Shown: positions 7,633-13,843 of the stretch, piece by piece
Layout of the letters: the number at the start of each line of letters is the position of its first letter
Position numbering within the stretch: the first letter of the stretch is position 1
IMG/VR virus record: IMGVR_UViG_3300017708_001005
Location: 1 to 25,061 of that record
Source: a virus
Length of the DNA: 25,061 bases
Strand: one strand, 5' to 3'
Notes under the pieces: model-generated
Databases searched by the model: none
The model's input: only the letters and a program-made list of their open reading frames with translations
What the model was told of the DNA's origin: nothing
Program-made: the position numbers and the translations under genes

Positions 7633-7980
7633 TTACAGTCCGTCCGTGACTCTATTATAATCATCCTCTAAACGAATAATATCATCTTCTTTACATTCAC
7701 CTTCTTGAACTTCTAAAAAGGTAATACCATCAGCATTTGCTTCGATTCTATGAACCTCACCTCTACCGATAATAAAAGTTGAACTTGGATTTGCTGGTAT
7801 AGTTTCATTACCAACAATTACCTTACCAGAACCAGAAAGAATATACCAAAACTCATCCCTATGGGCATGTTTTTGAAGAGAAATTCTCTTGAAAGGTTTG
7901 ACATGAATCTTTTTAATCACCACATTATGATGTCTTTCAAGATCCTTATACCAACCCCATGGTTTATCTATGTGATTCAT
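7633..7980 (-). CDS. Stand-alone cupin, mannose-6-phosphate isomerase type II-like
   Basis: A 115-residue single cupin. It matches the C-terminal domain of bifunctional ManC/AlgA enzymes: KPWGWYKDL at the N-terminus, KKIHVKPFKRISLQKHAH, then DEFWYILSGSGKV and GEVHRIEA. The metal-binding set would be His38, His40, Glu43 and His77. Type II phosphomannose isomerases interconvert fructose-6-phosphate and mannose-6-phosphate, the entry to GDP-mannose, which feeds the gmd, fcl and epimerase genes nearby. No guanylyltransferase domain is attached and none is seen in the window, so the host may supply it. The ATG at 7980 overlaps the carbamoyltransferase stop (ATGA). Many small cupins share this fold, so another sugar-related isomerase activity is possible. 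Confidence 0.8.
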   Translation of the reverse strand: MNHIDKPWGWYKDLERHHNVVIKKIHVKPFKRISLQKHAHRDEFWYILSGSGKVIVGNETIPANPSSTFIIGRGEVHRIEANADGITFLEVQEGECKEDDIIRLEDDYNRVTDGL

Positions 7981-9527
7981 TTTGGAAAATAGTAATCTTC
8001 TAGGACTAACCCAGTTATGGGTTTTGCATCGAGTACTTCAAATGCTTCCTTATATGTATTCAAGATTGGTTTACCTGCTACATTAAAAGAAGTGTTAAGT
8101 AGAACTCCATGACCAGACAGAGTGTCTAGTTCACCCAAAATTTGGTAGATATATTCATTCTGCTTTCTAGTAACTGTTTGAACTCTTGCAGTTCCGTCTA
8201 CATGAGTAACAGAAGATAGTAATTTACGATACTCTGGTCTCACTTCAGGAGAAAAGGTCATATGTCTAGACTCTTTTTCCCAATCGAAATACTTGTTTAA
8301 ATCTTCAAGTCTTACAATAGGAGAAAAAGGTCTGAACGATTCTCGATTCTTGACATTAAGATTCATAATATCTTTCATGTCAGGATTAGTCGCATCACAT
8401 AGGAGACTCCTATTCCCAAGTGCTCTAGGACCATGCTCAGATCCACCACGTACTACACCTACAATACCACCATCAAGAATAATCTTTGCAACTTCTTTTG
8501 CAGAAATTTCTTGAGAATTCTCCCTTTCACGTAAGTATCTACCAATTTCCATTCGATCCCATACAGGTGATCCTGAATAAGTGATGTCAACTTGACGTTC
8601 TGGTTTGATGATGAATAGCAATGCACCTAATGCAATACCACAATCACTAGGATTTGGTGGAACAAAAACTCTACGTTCCCGTGCAATATTCGTGTTGTTA
8701 ATGATATTCAAAGCACAACCACCAGTCAGAATCAGAGGTAAATCTGAATACTGATCTAGAAATGGTTGTATCTCTTCTCTGAACAACTTCTCAAATATAA
8801 TTTGATTTGTTGTTGCAATATCTTGTGCGTTCTGTAGTCCGAATTGTTCAGACCAATCTTGCAGTTCAAACTTTTCTACAAATCTACAGACAGCATCTGG
8901 AACATCATCATAAGTATTTGATTCATAGAACTCAATTAATTTTTCAGCAATATCCTTTCGGTAATTACCATACCCTACATAACCCATCAACTTACCAGGA
9001 TAAACTAAATTTCCCTGGTAAATATCATCTTCATTACGAATAGCAGGGATAAAGTGTGCTGGTGCCATATAAGAGACTGCATAGTCTTTTTCCCCAGTAT
9101 AGATTCTTACTGGGTCTTCACCTCTCTTCATAGTATAGATATTGAAGAAACCTTCATCAGAACCACCATCAAAGGAAACAATTAATGCTTCCCTATAAGG
9201 TGACTGATAAAAGGCACAGCAAGTATGAGCAACATGATGATCACAGTACTCAATATTGGCATCACCAAATATTTCTTTCCACGGAAATACTTGTTCTGAT
9301 ATAGAATTAATAGCAATTAAATCATACTTATCAAAATTATATTTTCTTTTAAAGTATTCACTAATCTCTCTCACATAATTAATTTTGTGAGGAGGTTTCT
9401 CATAAAAATATAGAGCAGCATTTTTATGAGAGATAAATCTCTCAAGTTCTACTACTTCTAAAACTTCATCTTCATAAGACAATGCAAGTGCTGCATTGTG
9501 AGAACCATGAATACCTAAGTTAAACAT
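7977..9527 (-). CDS. O-carbamoyltransferase (NodU/TobZ family)
   Basis: A 516-residue protein of the NodU/CmcH family, which transfers a carbamoyl group from carbamoyl phosphate, through a carbamoyl-adenylate, to a hydroxyl of a sugar or other acceptor. Motifs in order: GIHGSHNAALAL (5-16), DHHVAHTCCAFY (96-107, metal-binding histidines of the Kae1-like domain), SFDGGSDEG (118-126), ILTGGCALNI (266-275), GGSEHGPRALGNRS (361-374), RESFRPFSP (395-403) and LLNTSFNVAGKPI. The length is near the shorter end of the family (520-600) with no gap. It overlaps the cupin gene by ATGA and lies among fucose genes, so its likely acceptor is a sugar of the phage-made glycan; that part is inference. The family call is firm. 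Confidence 0.93.
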   Translation of the reverse strand: MFNLGIHGSHNAALALSYEDEVLEVVELERFISHKNAALYFYEKPPHKINYVREISEYFKRKYNFDKYDLIAINSISEQVFPWKEIFGDANIEYCDHHVAHTCCAFYQSPYREALIVSFDGGSDEGFFNIYTMKRGEDPVRIYTGEKDYAVSYMAPAHFIPAIRNEDDIYQGNLVYPGKLMGYVGYGNYRKDIAEKLIEFYESNTYDDVPDAVCRFVEKFELQDWSEQFGLQNAQDIATTNQIIFEKLFREEIQPFLDQYSDLPLILTGGCALNIINNTNIARERRVFVPPNPSDCGIALGALLFIIKPERQVDITYSGSPVWDRMEIGRYLRERENSQEISAKEVAKIILDGGIVGVVRGGSEHGPRALGNRSLLCDATNPDMKDIMNLNVKNRESFRPFSPIVRLEDLNKYFDWEKESRHMTFSPEVRPEYRKLLSSVTHVDGTARVQTVTRKQNEYIYQILGELDTLSGHGVLLNTSFNVAGKPILNTYKEAFEVLDAKPITGLVLEDYYFPK

Positions 9528-9533
9528 ATTTTA

Positions 9534-9809
9534 TTAACGACTTACCGAGTCTGTAACATAACAAGGAACACCTTCTGGATCTAACCATTTAGGATATTCT
9601 GGATCTTCAATAGCAAGAAGCATTTGATCACCATTGTCAAACAAATAAACATCTGAGTATTTTTTAGTATACTCATTTGCTTTTTGCATACGAAAGTCTG
9701 GTTTACCATTCAGTTGAATGTAACCTCTTTGAACGAACCGATAGGGAAATCGTTCGTGAATTACAATAGTCTTTGTTGAAGCAACAGACTTGGGATCCAG
9801 ATCGTTCAC
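9534..9809 (-). CDS. Hypothetical protein of 91 residues, GTG start
   Basis: The frame starts at a GTG at 9809 preceded by GGAGG four bases away, a strong ribosome-binding site that decides the start. The start overlaps the stop of the gene upstream as GTGA. The protein is mixed alpha/beta: a strand with TIVIHERFPYRFVQRGYIQL, a helical KANEYTKKYSDVYLFD segment and MLLAIEDPEYPKWL. It has no cysteine pair, membrane helix or known catalytic motif that I recognise. It lies between the carbamoyltransferase and another small gene and is probably co-translated with both. Function is unknown. Confidence 0.75.
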   Translation of the reverse strand: MNDLDPKSVASTKTIVIHERFPYRFVQRGYIQLNGKPDFRMQKANEYTKKYSDVYLFDNGDQMLLAIEDPEYPKWLDPEGVPCYVTDSVSR

Positions 9810-10021
9810 GCAACCTCCACAGACTCAAGATCAATAGCAACTTGTTCCATCAAGATATCATAATCATCAAGTGGATCACCTGAGAATACAACACCTGTAT
9901 TCTCATAATAACGACGTACTTTTTTGAAAAGTTTTGGATTCTTCACGTCTAGAAGAATTTCACCGTTTGCAGCAGAACGAAGGGTATTGATATCCTTCTT
10001 GAACTTAGCAGTGATAGTCAT
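9806..10021 (-). CDS. Hypothetical protein of 71 residues
   Basis: It starts at an ATG at 10021, 37 bases past a stem-loop next to the tRNA, and ends in GTGA overlap with the following gene. The N-terminus is basic (MTITAKFKKDINTLRSAANG) and the C-terminal half acidic (DPLDDYDILMEQVAIDLESVE), with KLFKKVRRYYENTG between. No family is recognised. Close packing and shared overlap with the next gene support it as real. Confidence 0.7.
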   Translation of the reverse strand: MTITAKFKKDINTLRSAANGEILLDVKNPKLFKKVRRYYENTGVVFSGDPLDDYDILMEQVAIDLESVEVA

Positions 10022-10057
10022 TGTCTTGTGTAAGGTTACTCTTGTAGTTTATCAGAT

Positions 10058-10080
10058 TTGGGACTGAAAGTCAATCCCAA
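10058..10080 (-). other. Strong stem-loop directly 3' of the CAU tRNA
   Basis: On the minus strand TTGGGATTGA, a CTT loop and TCAGTCCCAA form a 10 bp stem with one T-G wobble, beginning at the base after the tRNA discriminator. No T-tract follows, so it is not a standard intrinsic terminator. It may protect or mark the 3' end of the tRNA precursor for processing, or shield the following mRNA 5' end. Confidence 0.65.
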
Positions 10081-10153
10081 TGCTTCCTGTGAGGATCGAA
10101 CTCACCTTAGGCAAATTATGAGTTTGCTGCATTCACCAGATTGCTAAGGAAGC
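10081..10153 (-). tRNA. tRNA with CAU anticodon (elongator Met or Ile2)
   Basis: A 73-nt cloverleaf on the minus strand: acceptor GCTTCCT/AGGAAGC (7 bp), a short D-arm with GCA...TGC and a GG in the loop, anticodon arm GCAAA-CTCATAA-TTTGC, variable loop CTAAG, T-arm GTGAG-TTCGATC-CTCAC, discriminator A. No CCA is encoded. The anticodon is CAT. The first pair is G-C and the anticodon stem lacks the three G-C pairs of initiators, so it is not tRNA-fMet. CAU could read AUG as elongator Met, or AUA if C34 is changed to lysidine. I cannot decide between these from the sequence alone. It stands apart from the other three tRNAs, inside the glycan region. Confidence 0.9.
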
Positions 10154-10155
10154 AG

Positions 10156-10238
10156 TGGTATCAGGAACCCTGATTATGATTATGATACCATAGGATATAG
10201 TCCTCGTCATCTTCCACCTGTGCCAGTTCGTCAGGTGG
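10156..10238 (-). other. Two inverted repeats between an oxygenase gene and the CAU tRNA
   Basis: This 86-base spacer holds no gene. It contains TGGTATCA/TGATACCA (8 bp, 10156-10190, loop 19, with a small TCAG/CTGA hairpin possible inside) and CCACCTG/CAGGTGG (7 bp, 10214-10238, loop 11). Neither has a T-tract on the minus strand, so they are more likely RNA-processing or stability elements than intrinsic terminators. Confidence 0.45.
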
Positions 10239-10239
10239 T

Positions 10240-10935
10240 TTAAATAGTTCTAGGGACGACTCTTTCTTCTCTGTTGTAGAGATATTCTTGTCCGTAGTAG
10301 TTTCTAAATTCTGCTCCATCTCTAAAATCGGTTCTTAGGTCATACAAATCTTCATACCACCAATCAATTGGTTTCCAGTGGAAATACATGTTTCTATAAT
10401 AGTCTCCTTGGAAAGGATCAATTCTTCCATGCAAACATAGACTTTCGTAGAAGAGCATATCACCAGGTTCAAAAAGAACTTTGTGATGATTATGTTCATG
10501 ATCAAAAAAATCCAATGCCCAATTCTCTTGTGATTGTTGGTCAACGTAAATTATACAACTAATTATATGAGTTTCAATTCGGTCTCTGTGAAGATGAAGT
10601 ATGGAATCCCGAACATAATTTCTAATGCCATATGCCCAAGTCATCTCCAACTCTTGACCAGACCAGTCCTCAATCATAGGAGTGATCTCTTCATAACACA
10701 TATTATAAAGTTCCTGAGATATTTCAGTCTTCATACAGAAAGGTGATCTAGAACCTTTGATCGATATTCCACCACTCGTATAAGTTTTATAGTTCCTATC
10801 GTAAGTAACGTCTTGATCTTTAATATCAAAGACCAAAGTCTCATACTCATCCATCATAAATGAATAAAGATTATCAGGAACCTTTACTTTCTTGAAAGGA
10901 ACATCATTGAATATAGGTTGTAAAACTTCTTTCAT
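10240..10935 (-). CDS. 2OG-Fe(II) oxygenase, prolyl 4-hydroxylase-like
   Basis: A 231-residue protein. The jelly-roll motifs are SILHLHRDRIETH with the HxD pair His116-x-Asp118, ISCIIYVD, then FEPGDMLFYESLCLHGR with distal His169, and GDYYRNMYFHW with Arg181 as candidate 2OG ligand. The order and spacing are those of prolyl 4-hydroxylase-type enzymes. The N-terminal 100 residues are less conserved. The ATG at 10935 overlaps the stop of the O-fucosyltransferase-like gene by ATGA, so the two are made together. This raises the possibility that it hydroxylates a side chain that is then glycosylated. The substrate is not known. Confidence 0.82.
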   Translation of the reverse strand: MKEVLQPIFNDVPFKKVKVPDNLYSFMMDEYETLVFDIKDQDVTYDRNYKTYTSGGISIKGSRSPFCMKTEISQELYNMCYEEITPMIEDWSGQELEMTWAYGIRNYVRDSILHLHRDRIETHIISCIIYVDQQSQENWALDFFDHEHNHHKVLFEPGDMLFYESLCLHGRIDPFQGDYYRNMYFHWKPIDWWYEDLYDLRTDFRDGAEFRNYYGQEYLYNREERVVPRTI

Positions 10936-12071
10936 ACTCCAACCAACTTACCACTTTCTTCATGCATCCACTGCAAATGAGATGAGGAATTCCATTGCCA
11001 AGTATTGTCAGACATTTTTCTCCAAGGAAATACATCTGTCAGATTCTCATCGGGTTCTTCTGGTAGATGATTAATTCCAAGATGATCTTCTGCTTGTCTA
11101 CCCTCAAGACCTCTCATAATATTAATTCTTTTTGAAAATGTTGAAAGATACGTTCCAAAGAAGTTTTCTGACTGTGAGCATATAGTTTGCTCTAAGACTG
11201 CAATGTGAAGATCATCTTCTTCAAAGTCATCACCAAACTTATAATCAAAATCTTCGTAGAAGTAAATGTCATACTTTTCTCCAACTAGATCAAAGAATGA
11301 TCTGTCTTGCTCATCAGTGGCAATATAAAGAGGCAAAGACTTATCATAGAATGGAAGTCTATCTACCATCTCCAGAATCTTCTCAGGAGCATTTACGCAT
11401 TGAATCTCATCCTCTCTTGCATCTAAGAAATCATTTCGTCTGACGTGAATAGAATTGAATGGTCCAAGTTCTTGATGAACCGTATCTGCATAGAAGTAAA
11501 ATTTATCATGATATCTCAAGACTCTATTCACTTTATCCTTTAGTTTATTCCTAAGGTTTTCACCACCAGGATAAACATGATACCAGAAATGACCAAACAG
11601 ATTGTTCTCAAAATGCATAAACTTCTCATCACAATCTAATTCCATCACGGTTCTGTCGTGACAGAAATCATGAAAGTCTTGAGTATCAATTTCTTCATTT
11701 ACAAATACAGTATGCTCATCAGATACTGTAGATGAGTCAAAAAACATTTCAGCAAGATCTAATCCACACTTTCCAAGGTCTTTCGTATAAGAATTCTTTC
11801 CCTGCATCTTTCCCAATTTTCCTCGGAACTCTGGTACATCTTTATGTTCAATACAATCAAATTCTTCTAGAAGGACTTCCTTATCAAAGATCTTCCAGAA
11901 GTCAATCCAGTCTTTTTTCTTCTGACTCTTAGACAGGAAAAGCATCCAACAATCTGGAGGAAGAATAACCTTCCTCTTAGTGATTGCTGCAATTGCCAAG
12001 AACATTTCATATGACATTATAATGTTCACTAGTCCAGAATAATAGGGACTAAAGGAAATATATCTAACCAT
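10932..12071 (-). CDS. GDP-fucose protein O-fucosyltransferase-like glycosyltransferase
   Basis: A 379-residue protein with the layout of the O-FucT superfamily. Near the N-terminus SGLVNIIMSYEMFLAIAA followed by KRKVILPP (33-39) matches the nucleotide-binding entry (G-x-N-x7-E-A-x9-R-x-(L/I)-(L/V)-P-P). The centre has NSIHVRRNDF (206-215), the HxRR.D donor-binding motif. Then come LYIATDE (248-254) and LEQTICSQSENFFGTYLST (293-311) with FSKRINIMRG, the hallmark C-terminal block (EQ-x-(I/V)-C-x3-(D/E)-x-F-x-G-(T/N)-x3-(S/T)-F-x3-I-x3-R). Such enzymes, related to rhizobial NodZ and eukaryotic POFUT, move L-fucose from GDP-fucose to protein or glycan. The operon makes GDP-L-fucose, which supports the call. 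The acceptor is unknown. Confidence 0.75.
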   Translation of the reverse strand: MVRYISFSPYYSGLVNIIMSYEMFLAIAAITKRKVILPPDCWMLFLSKSQKKKDWIDFWKIFDKEVLLEEFDCIEHKDVPEFRGKLGKMQGKNSYTKDLGKCGLDLAEMFFDSSTVSDEHTVFVNEEIDTQDFHDFCHDRTVMELDCDEKFMHFENNLFGHFWYHVYPGGENLRNKLKDKVNRVLRYHDKFYFYADTVHQELGPFNSIHVRRNDFLDAREDEIQCVNAPEKILEMVDRLPFYDKSLPLYIATDEQDRSFFDLVGEKYDIYFYEDFDYKFGDDFEEDDLHIAVLEQTICSQSENFFGTYLSTFSKRINIMRGLEGRQAEDHLGINHLPEEPDENLTDVFPWRKMSDNTWQWNSSSHLQWMHEESGKLVGV

Positions 12072-12072
12072 C

Positions 12073-12657
12073 TTACACTAGTTTAGGACCAAGCATCCAA
12101 GTTACAAGAGAAATTCTAGTACCCTTAGTCACAGGTCGAACACGGTGTGGAATGCGAGAATCAAATACAATCATTGTTCCTTTGATGGAAGGTGCAACAA
12201 CTAGATTATTATGGTAATCAATAAACTCCAGTTCACCACCCTCATACTCACTAGAGTCAGTAACTAGAAGAGTTGCACTTAGCTTCCTGGTAAAACGATT
12301 ATCTTCTGCAGTTCCATAATCAGAATGCCAAGTATAATGATCACCTTCATCATAACGGGTGATTTGAATACCGTCTAGACAATTGAGATCATATTCCCAA
12401 TACTCTTTGTTTGCCAAGTGAAAGTAGTGTGCAAACATAGATGAAACCCAGTCATCCTCATACATCCAAGAAACTTTGGAGTTTCTTTTATTTTCAAACA
12501 ATGCTCCAGTTTCACGATCTCCAATCTCTGCTTCTGCATATGATCCATCATACTTTGGTAGTTCTTCTACCATGAGATCTATTAGTTTCTCAGGAATGAT
12601 CTGCTCATAAAAAACGAAAGGATCTTCAGCAACTTGATGCTTATTACTAGGTTCCAT
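12073..12657 (-). CDS. 2OG-Fe(II) oxygenase (PKHD/P4H-type)
   Basis: A 194-residue oxygenase from the ATG at 12657. A TTG three codons upstream (12666) is in frame but has no clear ribosome-binding site, so I prefer the ATG. Motifs: ITRYDEGDHYTWHSDYG with His111 and Asp113 as metal ligands, KLSATLLVTD, YEGGELEF, GTMIVFDSRIPHRVRPV with distal His171, and TRISLVTWMLGP with Arg181 for 2OG binding. This is the complete set of the PKHD/PiuC-like family (GGEL.., P-x-G-x(3)-F-x(4)-H-x-V-x-P, R-x-S-x(3)-W). These enzymes hydroxylate amino-acid side chains or small molecules. It lies one base ahead of the O-fucosyltransferase-like gene. The family is firm and the substrate unknown. Confidence 0.9.
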   Translation of the reverse strand: MEPSNKHQVAEDPFVFYEQIIPEKLIDLMVEELPKYDGSYAEAEIGDRETGALFENKRNSKVSWMYEDDWVSSMFAHYFHLANKEYWEYDLNCLDGIQITRYDEGDHYTWHSDYGTAEDNRFTRKLSATLLVTDSSEYEGGELEFIDYHNNLVVAPSIKGTMIVFDSRIPHRVRPVTKGTRISLVTWMLGPKLV

Positions 12658-12698
12658 TATTATCAAAAAATTCCGAACATACTAATTATAAGACTTTA

Positions 12699-12875
12699 CT
12701 AACCATCTGTCAAATCATCGTCATTTAAATCATAACTAAGACGACAGTCCCAAAGATCATCATCCCACTCTGGTTCATAGAGTGGGCAAGGTTCTTCAAA
12801 GAGATGACCCATCCGCAATTGATGAATTCTTTCTCTCAAAGATTTATAGAATTCTCTTTTCTCTTCTGGATTCAT
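12699..12875 (-). CDS. Hypothetical acidic protein of 58 residues
   Basis: An ATG at 12875 opens 58 codons ending with TAG at 12699. The start shares one base with the stop of the upstream gene (TAATG), a typical coupling arrangement. The N-terminal half is helical and basic (MNPEEKREFYKSLRERIHQL), the rest acidic with EPCPLYEPEWDDDLWDC and a poly-Asp tail. No known family is recognised. The spacer to the next oxygenase gene (12658-12698) holds nothing visible. Confidence 0.65.
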   Translation of the reverse strand: MNPEEKREFYKSLRERIHQLRMGHLFEEPCPLYEPEWDDDLWDCRLSYDLNDDDLTDG

Positions 12876-13060
12876 TAACTACTATATTCTTGTAGAATGT
12901 CTAGAACTTTATTTAAAGTGTAGTGAGCACCATCGGACCATTGACCTGTCATTGATGAATTCATTTCTCTATTATACAATTCATTTTTTAATCTATATAC
13001 TCTTGCTTCAAGATCAATCTTATTCATTCTACTTCTTGGCATTTCACAGGTCCAATTCAT
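12875..13060 (-). CDS. Hypothetical helical protein of up to 61 residues
   Basis: An ATG at 13060 gives 61 residues. Later in-frame ATGs at 13042 (55 residues) and 13027 (50 residues, MNKIDLEARVYRLKNELYN) are alternatives, and no start has a clear Shine-Dalgarno sequence. The core is a helix-loop-helix with Leu/Arg heptads and a NSSMTGQWSDGAHYTLNKVL segment. The reading frame overlaps the zinc-ribbon gene upstream by 17 bp from the first ATG and shares TAATG with the gene downstream. No family is recognised. The short acidic/basic helix pair could be a nucleic-acid or protein adaptor, which is a guess. Confidence 0.6.
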   Translation of the reverse strand: MNWTCEMPRSRMNKIDLEARVYRLKNELYNREMNSSMTGQWSDGAHYTLNKVLDILQEYSS

Positions 13061-13271
13061 TTTGCTTTTTATTTAGACTATCCAGTCTATCTTCCCAAGT
13101 AATTCCCTGCTCAGAACCACGTTTTGGGTTGATACAGTCATCGTTTCCTAACTTATTACAGATTAATCCAGCAAGATCATCTTCATTTCCTAGTGCTCCA
13201 GTGCCACCCCAATAGTGTTGACCATCGACCCAAGTAGCACCACACTTAATGCAAGTTTTTGTTTCCGACAT
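13044..13271 (-). CDS. Small zinc-ribbon-like protein
   Basis: A 75-residue protein. The start is the ATG at 13271, because GGAGG lies five bases upstream; an earlier in-frame ATG at 13283 has no such site. The N-terminus MSETKTCIKCGATWVDG has a CxxC knuckle, and a second pair of cysteines follows (LICNKLGNDDCINPKRG), so a single zinc ion could be bound by four Cys. Between them is a conserved-looking HYWGGTGALGNEDDLAG loop. The C-terminal segment WEDRLDSLNKKQNEL is helical. The end overlaps the next gene by 17 bp. The role is unknown; nucleic-acid binding is possible. Confidence 0.75.
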   Translation of the reverse strand: MSETKTCIKCGATWVDGQHYWGGTGALGNEDDLAGLICNKLGNDDCINPKRGSEQGITWEDRLDSLNKKQNELDL

Positions 13272-13476
13272 TTTTGCCTCCATATTTTTTGTGAAAAGAT
13301 TTCATATCCTTTTCTAATTTACGCTTCATAAAAAATACTCGGATTTGGATAATCTCCATCCTGAGTTGTAAGTCAAGATAACGAACTAACCGTAGTGTAG
13401 ACTCATAACCACCAATTACAATAAGTGCAAAAAAAGTTAATAGGACAAGATATACTGTATAGTAAATGGAAGTCAC
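13246..13476 (-). CDS. Single-span membrane protein, unknown function
   Basis: A 76-residue protein from a GTG at 13476, preceded by GAGGTGAGGTA, which supports the unusual start. The GTG shares bases with the stop of the upstream gene (TAGTG). One hydrophobic segment, YYTVYLVLLTFFALIVIGG (5-23), is followed by a highly basic amphipathic tail (RLVRYLDLQLRMEI, then MKRKLEKDMKSFHKKYGGK). An N-out or N-in inner-membrane anchor with a cytoplasmic basic helix is likely. Its end overlaps the longest version of the zinc-ribbon gene. It could be a small phage effector or a lysis-related membrane protein; no family is recognised. Confidence 0.7.
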   Translation of the reverse strand: MTSIYYTVYLVLLTFFALIVIGGYESTLRLVRYLDLQLRMEIIQIRVFFMKRKLEKDMKSFHKKYGGKNVGNKNLH

Positions 13477-13724
13477 TACCTCACCTCAAAATCAAGTTTA
13501 CGGACTTTTCTTTGTCTACGGTTCTCCTGATATTGTAGATCTGAACTTGATAAAGAGGTGTTATTGTTAATACTTTTATTTGATTTTATTATCAAAACAT
13601 CACCTAGATTAACTGCAGACACTTTGTCGTCTTTTAATATCATTTGATTTGGACATCCACAGCATTGATCTTTGGATGTACTTGATAATTCTGTTTTACA
13701 TATCTTACATTGTACAGTAATCAT
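13476..13724 (-). CDS. Small zinc-finger protein with CxxC and CCxC motifs
   Basis: An 82-residue protein starting at an ATG at 13724. The N-terminus MITVQCKICKTELSSTS contains CxxC (6-9), and DQCCGCPNQM follows (CCxC, near 21-24), so a compact treble-clef or zinc-ribbon knuckle is likely. A short beta segment (VSAVNLGDVLIIKS), a Ser/Asn-rich linker and a basic C-terminus (RRQRKVRKLDFEVR) follow. This suggests a small nucleic-acid or protein binder. A CTAAATA late-type box lies 26 bases upstream, between this gene and the tRNA-Gly gene. It heads a chain of overlapping small genes down to 12699. Confidence 0.72.
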   Translation of the reverse strand: MITVQCKICKTELSSTSKDQCCGCPNQMILKDDKVSAVNLGDVLIIKSNKSINNNTSLSSSDLQYQENRRQRKVRKLDFEVR

Positions 13725-13749
13725 GATCAGATTAAATTAACAATGACTG

Positions 13750-13756
13750 TATTTAG
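13750..13756 (-). promoter_or_regulatory. Late-promoter-like box CTAAATA inside an inverted repeat
   Basis: On the minus strand ATGACTAAATACAGTCAT contains CTAAATA and is flanked by ATGACT/AGTCAT (6 bp, 13743-13760). It lies between tRNA-Gly and the zinc-finger gene, 26 bases ahead of its ATG, the same distance as at 7523. The box may be a late promoter, or the hairpin may process the 3' side of the tRNA. Confidence 0.4.
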
Positions 13757-13769
13757 TCATATTTTATAA

Positions 13770-13840
13770 AGCGGGTTAGGAGAATCGAACTCCTGACGAA
13801 AGGTTGGAAACCTTTAGTTTTACCTCTAAACTAAACCCGC
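13770..13840 (-). tRNA. tRNA-Gly (anticodon UCC)
   Basis: A 71-nt cloverleaf on the minus strand: acceptor GCGGGTT/AACCCGC, D-arm GTTTAGAGGTAAAAC, anticodon arm AAAGG-TTTCCAA-CCTTT, variable loop CGTC, T-arm AGGAG-TTCGATT-CTCCT, discriminator T as expected for Gly. No CCA is encoded. Anticodon TCC reads GGA and, by wobble, GGG. It is three bases downstream of tRNA-Asn and so is part of the same precursor. Confidence 0.96.
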
Positions 13841-13843
13841 ATA

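Noticed and set aside
10081-10153. Initiator tRNA-fMet.
   Set aside because: The first acceptor pair is G-C and the anticodon stem lacks the run of three G-C pairs of initiator tRNAs.
13070-13076. A further CTAAATA box on the minus strand, ten bases ahead of the ATG at 13060.
   Set aside because: It lies inside the zinc-ribbon coding sequence and too close to the start to serve as a normal late promoter for that gene.
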